From Anniella stebbinsi (lineage: Eukaryota > Chordata > Lepidosauria > Squamata > Anniellidae): DNA of 64,000 nucleotides. Position numbers and translations under genes: made by a program. The stretch covers positions 6,876,001 to 6,940,000 of the forward strand of contig JARDYH010000001.1 in the NCBI GenBank assembly GCA_029215795.1. Direction: 5' to 3'. The notes beneath the pieces are model-generated. The model did not search any database. It was not told the DNA's origin and was given only the letters and a program-made list of their open reading frames with translations. Each line of letters begins with the position of its first letter. The first letter of the stretch is position 1. Below are positions 41,501-44,848 of the stretch, one piece after another.

Positions 41501-44500
41501 TCGATTTGCCAGTGACCAACCAGCATGCCTACCCACCTCCGGTAAGTCTCTGCTTGTTAATCGCCCATATGTGTGATGCACAGAGACCACGAAGAAGAAA
41601 TGCAGGTTGCTTACCTGTAACTGTAGTTCTTCGAGTGGTCATCTGTGCATTCACACAACCCACCCACCGTCCCCTCTTGGCATCGCTGTTTGTGAATGTC
41701 AATTGGTTCGCCATGCTCATTGTTTAATGACATAGTTGTGCCTTAGTTAAGAGGCCAAGCGGTCTCAGAGAACTGAGGAGAAGGAGAGGCGGGAGCCCTG
41801 AGCATGCGCGGTAGGATGGTGGGGGGGAGGGGTTCCCGCCAAAAGTCTAAGCTAGCTAAGTTTCCCGGAAGCAGGCTCGGCGTCGCCGCGAGCCCATATG
41901 TGTGAATGCACAGATGACCACTCGAAGAACTACAGTTACAGGTAAGCAACCTGCATTTTTACTTTTTAATCTCAGGGAACAGGTACTTGCCACATGAAAA
42001 CAAATCCTGGGTGCATTTTCAGTTGTAATGAGTAGCCTTCTAATATCTCACCTTCTTTCTCCCGTCCCCACCCCCTCAGGATTATGAAAGGGCAGATGGC
42101 AGTTCTCATGGTCCTTTTGGACTGAAACCCAGATCAGGTGAGGTTCCATTCTACATGCTGAACTTCTGAAGGTTTCAGGAAAAACAGACATTTTAAAAGT
42201 AGGATGTGGTGGAAGGATAGAATTGCTGTCATCAAAGGGAAATAATTCCTTGCTGTAGATTTCTTCCAAAGTGCAGAATAGCCATATACCAGCGTGGCCT
42301 TCTATGCTAGGATTTTCAAAAACTGTTAAAAGACCTTCGCAAACTATCTTAAGAGAATTAAGTAGCCACTGCACTAAATCCTCTGTTTTATTATAGTCAG
42401 TAGCATATAAATTCCACAAATAAAGTAGTTCATATTCTTGTTGACCCAGCTGTTCCCCTCCTGATCAGAATAATTTTACTTCCCCATTCCACTGGTTCTG
42501 TGTGCTAAATCGGCTTATAAGTTATTTTGTTATATTTGTTGCATTTGTATTATTGCTGTTAGTCTTCTTGAGCAGAGGTGGGCACAAAGTAGATTCCCGG
42601 ATGTTTTGGACTTCCAGCTTCCAGTATTCCTGACCATTGGCCAAGCTGGCAGGGGATTCTTGGAGTTGAAGTCAAAACATCTGGATATCTTCTTTCTGTC
42701 CAACCGTGTCCCCAGGCACCATTTGTTGGGAGTGGTAGGATATGTAATGCAGCAAGACACCTGCTTCTTTTGCTTTGTGCAAATTCAGAATGTTCTGCGT
42801 GCAGCATCGAGCTCTGAAGCTTAGGAAAAAGCTCCTTATTTGACTGTAGTATGACCTGGGAACAGTTTTGCATTGACTGAGCTTAGCTTTAACGCAAATG
42901 CCTTTTTGTTTTGCCAACAGTGACGCTTGTGAACTGTGCTTTAAAACCAACCCAAACCTCTCAAATGTCCCTTTTTCGATTTGCAGCTTTTAGTCGTTCT
43001 CGCCAGGACTACAGTACTGTAGATCCCGGATTCACAATGAGGAGGAAAATGGAGCACTTAAGGGAAGAGAGGGAGCAAATAAAGCAGCTGCGCGGTGTAA
43101 GTTTCTTCTATCTAAAAATGGAGCCAGGCGAAGCTTCCGTTGCTGGCAGACTAAAATGTGTGGCCAGTTACTCATCTACGCCTGTTTTGTTAAGTTACAC
43201 ACGCCAGAAATGTAAAACTGCTTTAAATCTGCTCTGACAATATTACCTTGGTTGTGCACTCTTATTTGCAATAGAATCTCGAGTCGCGGTTGAAAGTCAG
43301 TTTGCCAGATGACATTGGAGCAGCTTTAATGGATGGGGTGGTTCTGTGCCATTTAGCCAATCATATAAGACCTCGATCTGTTGCCAGTATTCATGTCCCA
43401 TCACCAGCTGTGGTGAGTAAATGATCTATCCAAGTCTAATAAGCTACATGCTTGTTACAGAAGTTTTTTTCCCCCCAGATCCCTTCCTGGTGCATTAGAT
43501 AAACCTACAATCCTATGATTTATGATTACAGCCATTTTAATTGATACATTCAAGGAGTATTTTGCCTCTCCTGGCTCAATGACAGAGCTTCCACTATTGT
43601 AACTGTATACCGTAAGTTTCAAGTTGATGACCTGTCTATCTCTCTTTAACAGCCTAAACTCAGTATGGCGAAGTGCCGAAGAAACGTTGAAAACTTCCTT
43701 GACGCTTGTAAAAAACTGGGTGTTCCACAGGTAAAGTGCTGAAATGCCTTTCTAATTGTGATGACAGGTTAGGTCAGCGTAATTTCCATAAATCATTGCA
43801 GAAACTTTTCAGCCGTAGCATAGCTCTTATGTTTGGCTGGAGGGGAATGGAATAAGCCTGCTCAAATGAAGATTGTACCCTTATGACTGTTACACAAAAT
43901 AAGCTGGGGGATCTGCTTTATGATACTAGAACCTTCAATACAGTGGAGATGGAGTTTCCCCTATCCTTAAGAAGGAAGGTCAAATGTCTTTTTTACCCAT
44001 AGCATTTGCTTCCAGAGAATTCAGACTGTTGCAGCCACCTGGATGATGGATGGATGCTGATTCTTCCCCCACCCCATTCCACTTCACTGGGAAGGGAGTA
44101 TTTGTGTATCTCTCAGAAAATGGGAACATATTGCGATTTCCCATCACAGGGTGAAGCCAAATAAAGCCGTGGATGTACCCCTCCATTAGACTGTTGTGAG
44201 TGGCCAAAAAATAGCTCATGAGAGTCGTTGAGCAAGACCCATGGAGCTATCGCTTTGCTTCCCTTCTTTCCCCCACACAGCTGGGAATCTACTGGAAAAC
44301 TCTGCTGTCTGGGGTTCAAACAGCTCTGTGGCTAGTTCATGCCCAAGTGAGCTTTGAGATTGCATTTTAAAACAGCACCACCACCCCTGTACTCTCAAAG
44401 CTGTGAGGGCCTTCAAAAGCCAGATGTGATTTTGGGTGGAGATAGTCTGATGCGCACACACACACACACCCCGTTTACAATTGGCACTTGACTTGGCATG

Positions 44501-44848
44501 CCTAAATGGTTTCACTTGAACTAGCCCTTTGGAGCCTAGGCATTGTCTTTCAACACTTCTTACCTTTAAATCTATAGTTTGCTTTATTGATCTGGATTGG
44601 GGAGGGGTGAGGAATACTCCCTGTCACTAAAACGTGAATGAATCTAATTTTGGGAGTAAAGATCTTGAAAAATCCATTTGTTTAACAGCAACACACAATA
44701 TTGAATGATGTATCCTCCTCTCTTCCAGGAAAGACTTTGCCTGCCCCATCATATTTTGGAAGAAAGGGGTCTTGTGAAAGTGGGACTTACAGTTCAGGCT
44801 CTTCTTGAAATACCTTCATCTAAAGCGTCGCAGCTTTCCTGCCTGTAA
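1351..44848 (+). CDS. LRCH2: LRCH2: leucine-rich repeat and calponin-homology domain protein 2 (whole gene, 21 coding exons)
   Basis: Twenty-one exons with GT-AG borders and matching phases join to 2430 nt, giving 809 residues. Coding exons: 1351-1837, 15507-15651, 17550-17676, 20697-20802, 20918-21054, 21997-22130, 22995-23082, 23733-23844, 24329-24426, 24556-24608, 24762-24866, 26870-26938, 28080-28128, 30126-30245, 34825-34869, 35399-35449, 42080-42137, 42987-43096, 43275-43412, 43653-43730, 44729-44848. Order: low-complexity Gly/Pro/Ala/Ser region (1-110), leucine-rich repeats (about 163-335), acidic and coiled-coil middle (about 480-535), disordered linker, calponin-homology domain (about 690-800). 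LRCH proteins are cytoskeletal scaffolds; the paralogues bind DOCK-family exchange factors. LRCH2 is preferred over LRCH1/3/4 because the linker (for example MEDFYPNKNHGPDSGIGS) matches LRCH2 and because HTR2C lies next door. No stop or frameshift was found. It is longer than mammalian LRCH2 (about 765 residues) through the N-terminal low-complexity tract. Confidence 0.95.
4366..4386. repeat. (TA)n microsatellite
   Basis: An uninterrupted run of about ten TA dinucleotides. Confidence 0.9.
4395..4690 (+). repeat. L2/CR1-like LINE 3' end
   Basis: Starts with a GGGCCTTCTCTGTGGTGGCC-type segment, continues through a stretch encoding the remnant of a LINE C-terminus (AFKKALKTYYF near 4481-4513), and ends in an A/T-rich tail with CTGTAAGCCACC and a (TATC)n run at about 4670-4691. 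Three other intron-1 copies share this layout, which shows a family. The exact subfamily cannot be set by eye. Confidence 0.6.
4880..5080 (-). repeat. Sauria-SINE-like element, minus strand
   Basis: On the + strand the segment reads from a TTTATTTATTT tail through TATATCCTACCTTTCATTC, CAACCCTGTGAGGTAGGTTAGG and CCCAAGGTCATCCAGTGAGC. This is the reverse complement of the conserved body of the tRNA-related SINE common in squamates. The tRNA-like head, which should follow to the right, is degraded. Assignment rests on remembered consensus, not alignment. Confidence 0.6.
5120..5262. repeat. Palindromic MITE copy (ACAACTCCCAGCA family)
   Basis: Two roughly complementary halves: CTACAGCTCCCACCTGCCCC and CCAGCCATGCTGGCTGGGAA, ending in GCTGGGAGTTGTAGGACT. 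Other copies lie at about 42570-42690 and 63140-63265. The family looks non-autonomous and DNA-transposon-like. Confidence 0.55.
7286..7405. repeat. Foldback hairpin, 59-bp arms
   Basis: Bases 7286-7344 and 7347-7405 are inverted copies of each other around a 2-bp spacer, with about six mismatches. The outer arm ends read CAGGATTTCTGGAGC and GCTCCAGAAATCCTG; the inner ends read GGGTGCTCTAGGCAGT and its complement. It could be a miniature MITE or an inverted duplication. RNA from either strand would form one long hairpin. Confidence 0.85.
7420..7870 (+). repeat. L2/CR1-like LINE 3' end
   Basis: A degraded LINE C-terminal coding segment (near 7560-7690, with a CATTTAAACATCTTCTGAAG-like motif), followed by an A/T-rich 3' UTR ending in GTTTATAAATCTAATGAATAAATAA. 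It shares its layout with the copies at 9040, 12770 and 13870. Confidence 0.6.
8844..8917. repeat. (TC)n then (CA)n compound microsatellite
   Basis: A CT run of about 17 units, with one interruption, passes directly into a CA-rich tract. Confidence 0.9.
9040..9350 (+). repeat. L2/CR1-like LINE 3' end
   Basis: Begins GGCAGGGCCTTCTCTGTAGC, contains AACACCTCCTGAAAACGTATG-like coding remnants and ends GGGCAGTATAAAAATGTAATG with AATAAATAAATAAATAG. Same family and strand as the other intron-1 copies. Confidence 0.65.
10806..10882. repeat. Short MITE fragment (TGCAATCCT / ACTTACTCCC family)
   Basis: Contains CAGTGCAATCCTTACTC and AAATGGGACTTACTCCCAGG, the hallmark words of a small palindromic repeat that is abundant in squamates. 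A second trace lies at about 33325-33365. Confidence 0.5.
12770..13165 (+). repeat. L2/CR1-like LINE 3' end
   Basis: The longest copy of this family in the intron. Coding remnants read YYKALYDLGPDYLKGY-like near 12790-12840, then the GGTGGCCGCTCCCAAGCCCTGG segment, then an A/T-rich tail ending TTTAATTTAATAAA. Confidence 0.65.
13190..13615 (+). repeat. CR1 LINE 3' end
   Basis: Carries the reptile CR1 signature in sense order: GCTACTAGTCCTGATGGCTA, CAGTATCAGAGGCAGTATGC, CAGTTGCTGGGGAACATGG, GTCCTGCTTGTGGGTTCCTG, GCTGGTTGGCCACTGTGTGA and a tail ending TTGTTCTTACG. Copies of the same family lie in antisense at about 17800, 51570, 57270 and 61090. Confidence 0.8.
13870..14258 (+). repeat. L2/CR1-like LINE 3' end
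   Basis: Contains GGACTTTTCAGTCGTAGCTT and TGCCACTGGAATGACCTCTC coding remnants, then an A/T-rich tail ending AATAAATAAAATAAAT. Confidence 0.6.
15329..15350. repeat. (TA)n microsatellite
   Basis: About eleven AT/TA dinucleotides, 157 bp upstream of exon 2. Confidence 0.9.
15507..15651 (+). CDS. LRCH2: LRCH2 coding exon 2 (LRR)
   Basis: Residues 163-210 plus two bases of Ser211. The acceptor TTTTTTTTAG follows a long pyrimidine tract; the donor is AG|GTGGGT. It starts the leucine-rich repeats: DLSKNRFTEIPPDVWQF and LETLNLYHNCIKSIP follow the LxxLxLxxNxL-IP pattern. Confidence 0.96.
15652..17549 (+). other. LRCH2 intron 2
   Basis: No gene. A CR1-like sense fragment lies at about 16730-16880 (GTTTCCTACCTCGTCGGATC and a TTTGGATATTGGCCCTCC tail). 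The rest is unremarkable AT-rich sequence. Confidence 0.7.
17550..17676 (+). CDS. LRCH2: LRCH2 coding exon 3 (LRR)
   Basis: Residues 211-253, bounded by TCTAG| and TTG|GTGAGT. It encodes SRNLLSTLPKYLFDLPLK and VLVVSNNKLVSVPEEIGKL, two further leucine-rich repeats with the conserved Asn ladder. Confidence 0.96.
17800..17990 (-). repeat. CR1 LINE 3' end, antisense
   Basis: Reads TTGGATCAGACCAAGGAACC, CCAGCATTCTGTTCACACAG, TGGCCAACCACCTGTTGACC on the + strand, the reverse complement of the CR1 tail seen at 13500-13590. Confidence 0.75.
19069..19578. repeat. Foldback element with arms of about 250 bp
   Basis: The outer ends GAAATTTCTCAGGG and CCCTGAGAAATTTC are perfect inverses. The inverted similarity continues inward through ACTGTAAGGAA / TTCCTTACAGT, then TCTTGGAAAG / CTTTCCAAGA and CTCCCTTGGG / CCCAAGGGAG, to a GTTGTTGTTGTT / AACAACAAC centre near 19305-19350. 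It has no coding potential of its own. Open frames on both strands here are shadows of the palindrome. Confidence 0.8.
20697..20802 (+). CDS. LRCH2: LRCH2 coding exon 4 (LRR)
   Basis: Residues 254-288 plus one base of Glu289; CAATAG| acceptor and GATG|GTGAGT donor. It encodes DISCNEIQVLPQQIGKL and SLKELNLRRNNLHMLPD, continuing the repeats. Confidence 0.96.
20918..21054 (+). CDS. LRCH2: LRCH2 coding exon 5 (LRR end)
   Basis: Residues 289-334; CTAACAG| acceptor and CACAG|GTTTGA donor, the latter a weaker donor (GTTTGA). It encodes ELGDLPLVKLDFSCNKITEI and VIILDNNPMQLPPAQ, the last canonical repeats. Intron 4 (20803-20917) is only 115 bp. Confidence 0.96.
21055..21996 (+). other. LRCH2 intron 5
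   Basis: No gene. From about 21511 to 21900 it is unusually GC-rich, beginning AAGGCCTTTTCTACACCAGC and containing CCCCGGGGAAACCCCGGGA and a run of 12 G near 21868. It looks like a GC-rich MITE, but a right terminus could not be defined. Confidence 0.55.
21997..22130 (+). CDS. LRCH2: LRCH2 coding exon 6
   Basis: Residues 335-378 plus two bases of Ser379; CAACAG| acceptor, ACAG|GTAAAG donor. It encodes ICLKGKVHIFKFLSIQACLR and KPDSLDLPSLGKRIPSQPL, the cap after the repeats that is typical of LRCH proteins. Confidence 0.96.
22131..22994 (+). other. LRCH2 intron 6
   Basis: No gene. A divergent MITE-like segment lies at about 22595-22775, where CTGTTTAGTTTAAACCATAG and GCTAAACTGGTTTAGC are locally palindromic. 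Confidence 0.5.
22995..23082 (+). CDS. LRCH2: LRCH2 coding exon 7
   Basis: Residues 379-408; TTGCAG| acceptor, GAA|GTAAGT donor. It encodes MEDFYPNKNHGPDSGIGSDN followed by GDKRLSTTE, one of the most diagnostic LRCH2 linker segments. Confidence 0.97.
23083..23732 (+). other. LRCH2 intron 7
   Basis: 650 bp of unique-looking AT-rich sequence; no repeat or gene recognised. Confidence 0.6.
23733..23844 (+). CDS. LRCH2: LRCH2 coding exon 8
   Basis: Residues 409-445 plus one base of Asp446; TTTTTTCAG| acceptor, AAAG|GTAAAT donor. It encodes the acidic PSDDDTISLHSQVSESTREQ stretch, predicted disordered. Confidence 0.95.
23845..24328 (+). other. LRCH2 intron 8
   Basis: No gene. A short MITE trace at about 24004-24060 contains GCTAAACTATGGCTTAGC, related in wording to the element at 28922. 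Confidence 0.45.
24329..24426 (+). CDS. LRCH2: LRCH2 coding exon 9
   Basis: Residues 446-478; ATATCTAG| acceptor, ATTAAG|GTAGTT donor. It encodes DPEVCDYLDPCSEDVASCDQ and GDVQTGSPISYIK. The segment is less conserved than its neighbours but keeps the family pattern (D-x-E-V-x-D and G-S). Confidence 0.88.
24556..24608 (+). CDS. LRCH2: LRCH2 coding exon 10
   Basis: Residues 479-495 plus two bases of Arg496, encoding AEKSQKAEQNEDWADEK. The acceptor is a tandem AAGCAG (24550-24555). Both AGs keep the frame; use of the first would add one Gln. The second (CAG) is the better consensus and was chosen. The donor is AGAG|GTAGGT. Confidence 0.85.
24762..24866 (+). CDS. LRCH2: LRCH2 coding exon 11 (coiled coil)
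   Basis: Residues 496-530 plus two bases of Arg531; TTTAG| acceptor, ACAG|GTATTT donor. It encodes EEDDELKEVTDLRKIAAQLL and QQEQKN, a strongly conserved charged helix with heptad-like Leu spacing. Confidence 0.96.
24867..26869 (+). other. LRCH2 intron 11
   Basis: No gene. Holds the GGATC-rich palindromic element at 25141-25274 and a short GA run at about 26693-26709. The rest is unassigned. Confidence 0.65.
25141..25274. repeat. GGATC-rich palindromic mini-element, copy 1
   Basis: Ends AGGGCTGTGCAC and GTGCACAGCTCT are inverted (one mismatch). The interior is packed with GATCCGGATC-like words in both orientations. TA follows the AGGGCT/AGCTC ends in a way consistent with a TA target duplication, but this is weak. 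A second copy lies at 60449-60592. Confidence 0.75.
26870..26938 (+). CDS. LRCH2: LRCH2 coding exon 12
   Basis: Residues 531-553 plus two bases of Ser554; TTTTAG| acceptor, AAAAAG|GTATTG donor. It encodes LLNHSTSASARNRPKQTVES. Confidence 0.93.
26939..28079 (+). other. LRCH2 intron 12
   Basis: No gene. Contains a minus-strand tRNA-related SINE (about 27285-27445). Sequence at about 27820-27860 (GTGGGCAACCTGCCCACCCC) resembles the end of an hAT-type MITE. Confidence 0.6.
27285..27445 (-). repeat. tRNA-related SINE, minus strand
   Basis: On the minus strand it begins GGCTATGGCTCCGTGGTAGA, then CTTTGCATGCAGAAGGTCCC and a B-box-like GGTTCAAACCC, and runs to GGGCTACATAGACCAATGG. It is the same family as the + copy at 52470-52645. 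A trace of the 3' half lies at about 33270-33318. Confidence 0.75.
28080..28128 (+). CDS. LRCH2: LRCH2 coding exon 13
   Basis: Residues 554-570; ATATAG| acceptor, GGCAG|GTAATG donor. It encodes SLSANEANSPSSLYSWQ, matching the family's ADEVNSPLS-type linker. Confidence 0.92.
28129..30125 (+). other. LRCH2 intron 13
   Basis: No gene. Holds a MITE-like element at 28922-29363 with a LINE tail inside, and a GC-rich segment at about 29630-29810 that shares its AGGCGAGAAAGCCCATCTAG words with one at about 6885-7035. Confidence 0.6.
28922..29363. repeat. MITE-like element with internal LINE-tail sequence
   Basis: Ends GGCCTCATTTGGACATAAC and (inverse) GGCCTGGTTCGGACATAAA are imperfect inverted repeats of about 27 bp. 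Just inside the left end (28968-29011) is GCTGGTCTTGTGACCGTAAT, also the 3' tail of the LINE fragment at 34766-34786. Confidence 0.55.
30126..30245 (+). CDS. LRCH2: LRCH2 coding exon 14
   Basis: Residues 571-610; CCATAG| acceptor, TTCAAG|GTATGT donor. It encodes ENQKDHPDEQHWPDIQPVIW and RRRNSKQMKREYFK, both clear LRCH2 segments. Confidence 0.95.
30715..30952. repeat. MITE with perfect terminal inverted repeats
   Basis: Ends TGGCTGCATTCAGACAACAC (30717) and GTGTTGTCTGAATGCAGCCA (to 30950) are perfect 20-bp inverses. The interior repeats the ACAACACNATAGT words and has a run of about 16 C at 30904-30919. No clear target duplication could be read. Confidence 0.8.
34080..34815 (+). pseudogene. 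LINE ORF2 C-terminal fragment and 3' tail
   Basis: An open frame around 34260-34668 encodes a non-LTR retrotransposon C-terminus: RYRRVFTLANFN, then IERLCPC-x13-H-x6-C, a zinc-knuckle-like CxC...H...C set, and a stop at 34666. The tail GCTGGTCTTATGACCGTAAT is followed by repeated TTTGATTTGATTT. The 5' part of ORF2, including the reverse transcriptase domain, is missing: a 5'-truncated dead copy. The tail ends about 10 bp before exon 15. The LINE family was not determined. Confidence 0.7.
34825..34869 (+). CDS. LRCH2: LRCH2 coding exon 15 (45-bp microexon)
   Basis: Residues 611-625 (YKSSRKSSSGNENDE). Acceptor CCTTTTCAG|TAC, donor GAG|GTGAGT. Phase 0 at both ends, so it could be skipped without a frameshift. 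Its upstream pyrimidine context directly adjoins a LINE tail. Confidence 0.94.
34870..35398 (+). other. LRCH2 intron 15
   Basis: 529 bp without a gene. A MITE trace at about 34945-35025 (CATACAACAAGTTAACCC, CGTGTTGTCTGTGGG) resembles the element at 30715. Confidence 0.5.
35399..35449 (+). CDS. LRCH2: LRCH2 coding exon 16
   Basis: Residues 626-642 (QDSDNTNVSPQSPVSSE). CTTTTTAG| acceptor, TCTGAG|GTACTA donor. Phase 0 at both ends. A long GT run starts 12 bp after the exon end. Confidence 0.95.
35460..35498. repeat. (GT)n microsatellite next to a splice donor
   Basis: About 19 TG/GT units starting 12 bp downstream of the exon 16 border. Confidence 0.9.
36045..36210 (+). repeat. DIRS left terminal repeat
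   Basis: Starts TTCTTCTTCGTGGTCTCTGT. The first 37 bp (36045-36081) equal the reverse complement of 41563-41599 in the internal complementary region. From about 36061 on it is the inverse of the right terminal repeat, through CTTCCGGGAAACTTAGCTAG to about TCCTTCTCCTCAGTTC. Confidence 0.88.
36421..38584 (+). CDS. DIRS Gag-like ORF, apparently frame-disrupted
   Basis: The N-terminus is read from the ATG at 36421: a Cys/His cluster (C10, C13, C26, C29, H34, C39, C42; residues CLVCLGEAH) typical of vertebrate DIRS Gag. That frame becomes implausible after about 36770 and stops at 37347. The convincing continuation is in the next (+1) frame. It is open to TGA 38582-38584 with an Ser/Thr/Pro/Arg-rich region (about 36800-37650) and a folded-looking domain (about 37650-38400; for example ARYQLFLWEKISSLTDYL). 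The switch lies between about 36680 and 36770; a run of seven C at 36707-36713 is the likeliest spot. A sequencing error or a programmed shift cannot be excluded. Confidence 0.75.
38586..40517 (+). CDS. DIRS reverse transcriptase / RNase H / methyltransferase-like ORF
   Basis: Open without interruption for 643 codons. Reverse transcriptase: KRDGGLRPIMDLRELN, then LIDLKDAYFHI, then YLDD at 39207-39218. RNase H: TTDASLEGWG with Asp at 39718-39720, the HINMLELLA motif (Glu), LTDNTT (Asp) and NTKADVLSR. The C-terminal part (about residues 500-640) has the FPPF and APSWPRQPWF motifs of the DAM-like methyltransferase region that follows RNase H in DIRS elements. No ATG lies near the start: the frame opens at TTG 38586, two bases after the Gag stop, so initiation or frameshift from Gag must be assumed. 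Copies RNA into DNA for the element. Confidence 0.92.
   Translation: MALPLTCHSTNICHSTNKLQPFLQTWASITSDAWVLDIIAEGYKIEFEVLPPLGTIRITDPSLTLTQETTTLLQKAAITRVQRGHLQAGFYSRYFTVPKRDGGLRPIMDLRELNKFIRPKKFRMITVASVLPMLKKGDWFTLIDLKDAYFHIAIHPAHRRYLRLVIGHQAYQFSVLPFGLKSAPRVFTKCMSAVCAHLRSHNIDLYPYLDDWLIVSRSRTQALADVHEVISLLSSLGLQINYKKSIIQPSQRLQFIGVTLDSTVGRAFLPADRVPTLQKRALHLRTHPRASAFAILRLLGLMAAAVFVVRWARLRMRPLQQFLLSHYSTLQNPHQLILTVPLLVRESLRWWLVSSNLSQGMPFVPREPSRTVTTDASLEGWGAHHGDLLTQGRWSPSETRLHINMLELLAVKKALCAFLPRLQGHHVRVLTDNTTVVWYLNKEGGTRSHRLLRLVLDILEWAISHNILLSALHIAGKENTKADVLSRSFMNTHEWELATRILEQLFARWGTPDIDLFATAANAVCPAYCSRAGIGRTSLGDAFQWDWSRGLLYLFPPFPLLAKTVAALRCNNSDAILIAPSWPRQPWFTSLLRLAKQEIWNLPCLHDLLSRQNGRILHPDVQSLHLTAWRIRRRGESSTFQSD
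40400..41515 (+). CDS. DIRS tyrosine recombinase ORF
   Basis: The frame is open from 38684, but its first 1.7 kb is the shadow of the RT ORF. Recognisable recombinase starts at about 40400-40500 (SSWRVLDLPERLKSILEA) and ends at TGA 41513-41515. The core-binding part contains STRLSYERKWTRFQGY. Catalytic residues are all present: Arg in TSARRVSEL (40946-40951), His-x-x-Arg in HSTR (41336-41347) and Tyr in KHYRLD (41444-41446). It overlaps the RT ORF by about 0.1 kb in a different frame. It would cut and join the circular element DNA at the junction motif, replacing the integrase of LTR elements. Appears catalytically intact. Confidence 0.9.
   Translation, partial: PRPSVSTKWQDSSSRCPIVTPDGLENPSSWRVLDLPERLKSILEASRKPSTRLSYERKWTRFQGYATLNGFDSYTADMPQIVSFLYSLHAQGLKPASIKVYLAAITANHDLINGFSVFTHPMARAFLKGLRNLFPSVRPVIPQWSLSVVLTALTAKPFEPLATIDIRLLTLKTIFLVAITSARRVSELAALLIDPPYLQFFREKVVLRLDPMFVPKVSSSFHVSQDIVLPTFFSPSSDPLSTRLHALDVRRALAFYKSRTESFRQSRKLFICYGGVTRGLAVSPQRISKWVVETIILAYRIVNKDPPFHTTAHSTRAQAASSALLHGTTLADLCKAATWSNASTFVKHYRLDVRARQDSSFGRAVLSSICQ
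41563..41656 (+). repeat. DIRS internal complementary region
   Basis: 41563-41599 is the exact reverse complement of the element's left outer end (36045-36081). 41600-41656 is the exact reverse complement of the right outer end (41900-41956). The two meet at GAAGAAGAA|ATGCAGG, recording the joined ends of the presumed circle. The shared bases at the border (TT) are the likely crossover position. Confidence 0.92.
41770..41958 (+). repeat. DIRS right terminal repeat
   Basis: Inverse of the left repeat from about 41770 (GAACTGAGGAGAAGGAGAGG) to about 41913, followed by a right-specific end (CACTCGAAGAACTACAGTTA, then CAGGTAAGCAACCTGCATTT). The element ends at about 41956-41958. Confidence 0.88.
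42080..42137 (+). CDS. LRCH2: LRCH2 coding exon 17
   Basis: Residues 643-661 plus one base of Ala662: DYERADGSSHGPFGLKPRS. CCCCTCAG| acceptor, ATCAG|GTGAGG donor. First exon after the DIRS insertion (gap about 120 bp). Confidence 0.94.
42138..42986 (+). other. LRCH2 intron 17
   Basis: No gene. Includes a palindromic MITE copy at about 42570-42690. Confidence 0.6.
42570..42690. repeat. Palindromic MITE copy (ACAACTCCCAGCA family)
   Basis: Runs AGGTGGGCACAAAGTAG, GGATGTTTTGGACTTCCAGC, CTGACCATTGGCCAAGCTGG, TTGGAGTTGAAGTCAAAACA, ATCTGGATATC. The GATGTTTTGGACT / AGTCAAAACATC ends are inverted. Related copies lie at 5120 and 63140. Confidence 0.7.
42987..43096 (+). CDS. LRCH2: LRCH2 coding exon 18
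   Basis: Residues 662-698: AFSRSRQDYSTVDPGFTMRR, then KMEHLREEREQIKQLRG. TTTGCAG| acceptor. The donor GGT|GTAAGT was preferred over the GT two bases earlier because it keeps the frame into NLESRLK and is the stronger consensus. Confidence 0.94.
43275..43412 (+). CDS. LRCH2: LRCH2 coding exon 19 (calponin-homology domain)
   Basis: Residues 699-744; CAATAG| acceptor, GTG|GTGAGT donor. It encodes DDIGAALMDGVVLCHLANHI and RPRSVASIHVPSPAV, the first half of the calponin-homology domain, including the DG-x-x-LC-x-L-x-N core. Confidence 0.97.
43653..43730 (+). CDS. LRCH2: LRCH2 coding exon 20 (calponin-homology domain)
   Basis: Residues 745-770: PKLSMAKCRRNVENFLDACK, then KLGVPQ. AACAG| acceptor, CACAG|GTAAAG donor. 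Central CH helix with the N-x-x-NFL-x-ACKKLGV pattern. Confidence 0.97.
43731..44728 (+). other. LRCH2 intron 20
   Basis: About 1 kb with no gene. A short CA run lies at about 44455-44470; otherwise unassigned. Confidence 0.6.
44729..44848 (+). CDS. LRCH2: LRCH2 coding exon 21 (last)
   Basis: Residues 771-809 and TAA at 44846-44848. CTTCCAG| acceptor. It encodes ERLCLPHHILEERGLVKVGL, then TVQALLEIPSSKASQLSCL, the end of the CH domain and a short tail close to the mammalian C-terminus. Confidence 0.97.
   Translation, partial: ERLCLPHHILEERGLVKVGLTVQALLEIPSSKASQLSCL

Larger units (their letters stand above)
36045..41958 (+). mobile_element. DIRS-type tyrosine-recombinase retrotransposon, nearly complete
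   Basis: About 5.9 kb inside LRCH2 intron 16, sense to the gene. Inverted terminal repeats of about 145-150 bp lie at 36061-36210 and 41770-41913 (shared words include GGGCTCGCGGCGACGCCGAG). The outermost 37 bp on the left and 57 bp on the right are not inverse to each other. Both are copied inverted and adjacent in an internal complementary region (41563-41656). This is the diagnostic DIRS layout, which implies a circular intermediate integrated by the element's own recombinase. No target duplication is visible, as expected. The ORFs in order are Gag, RT/RNase H/methyltransferase-like and YR; only Gag appears frame-disrupted. Confidence 0.92.
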
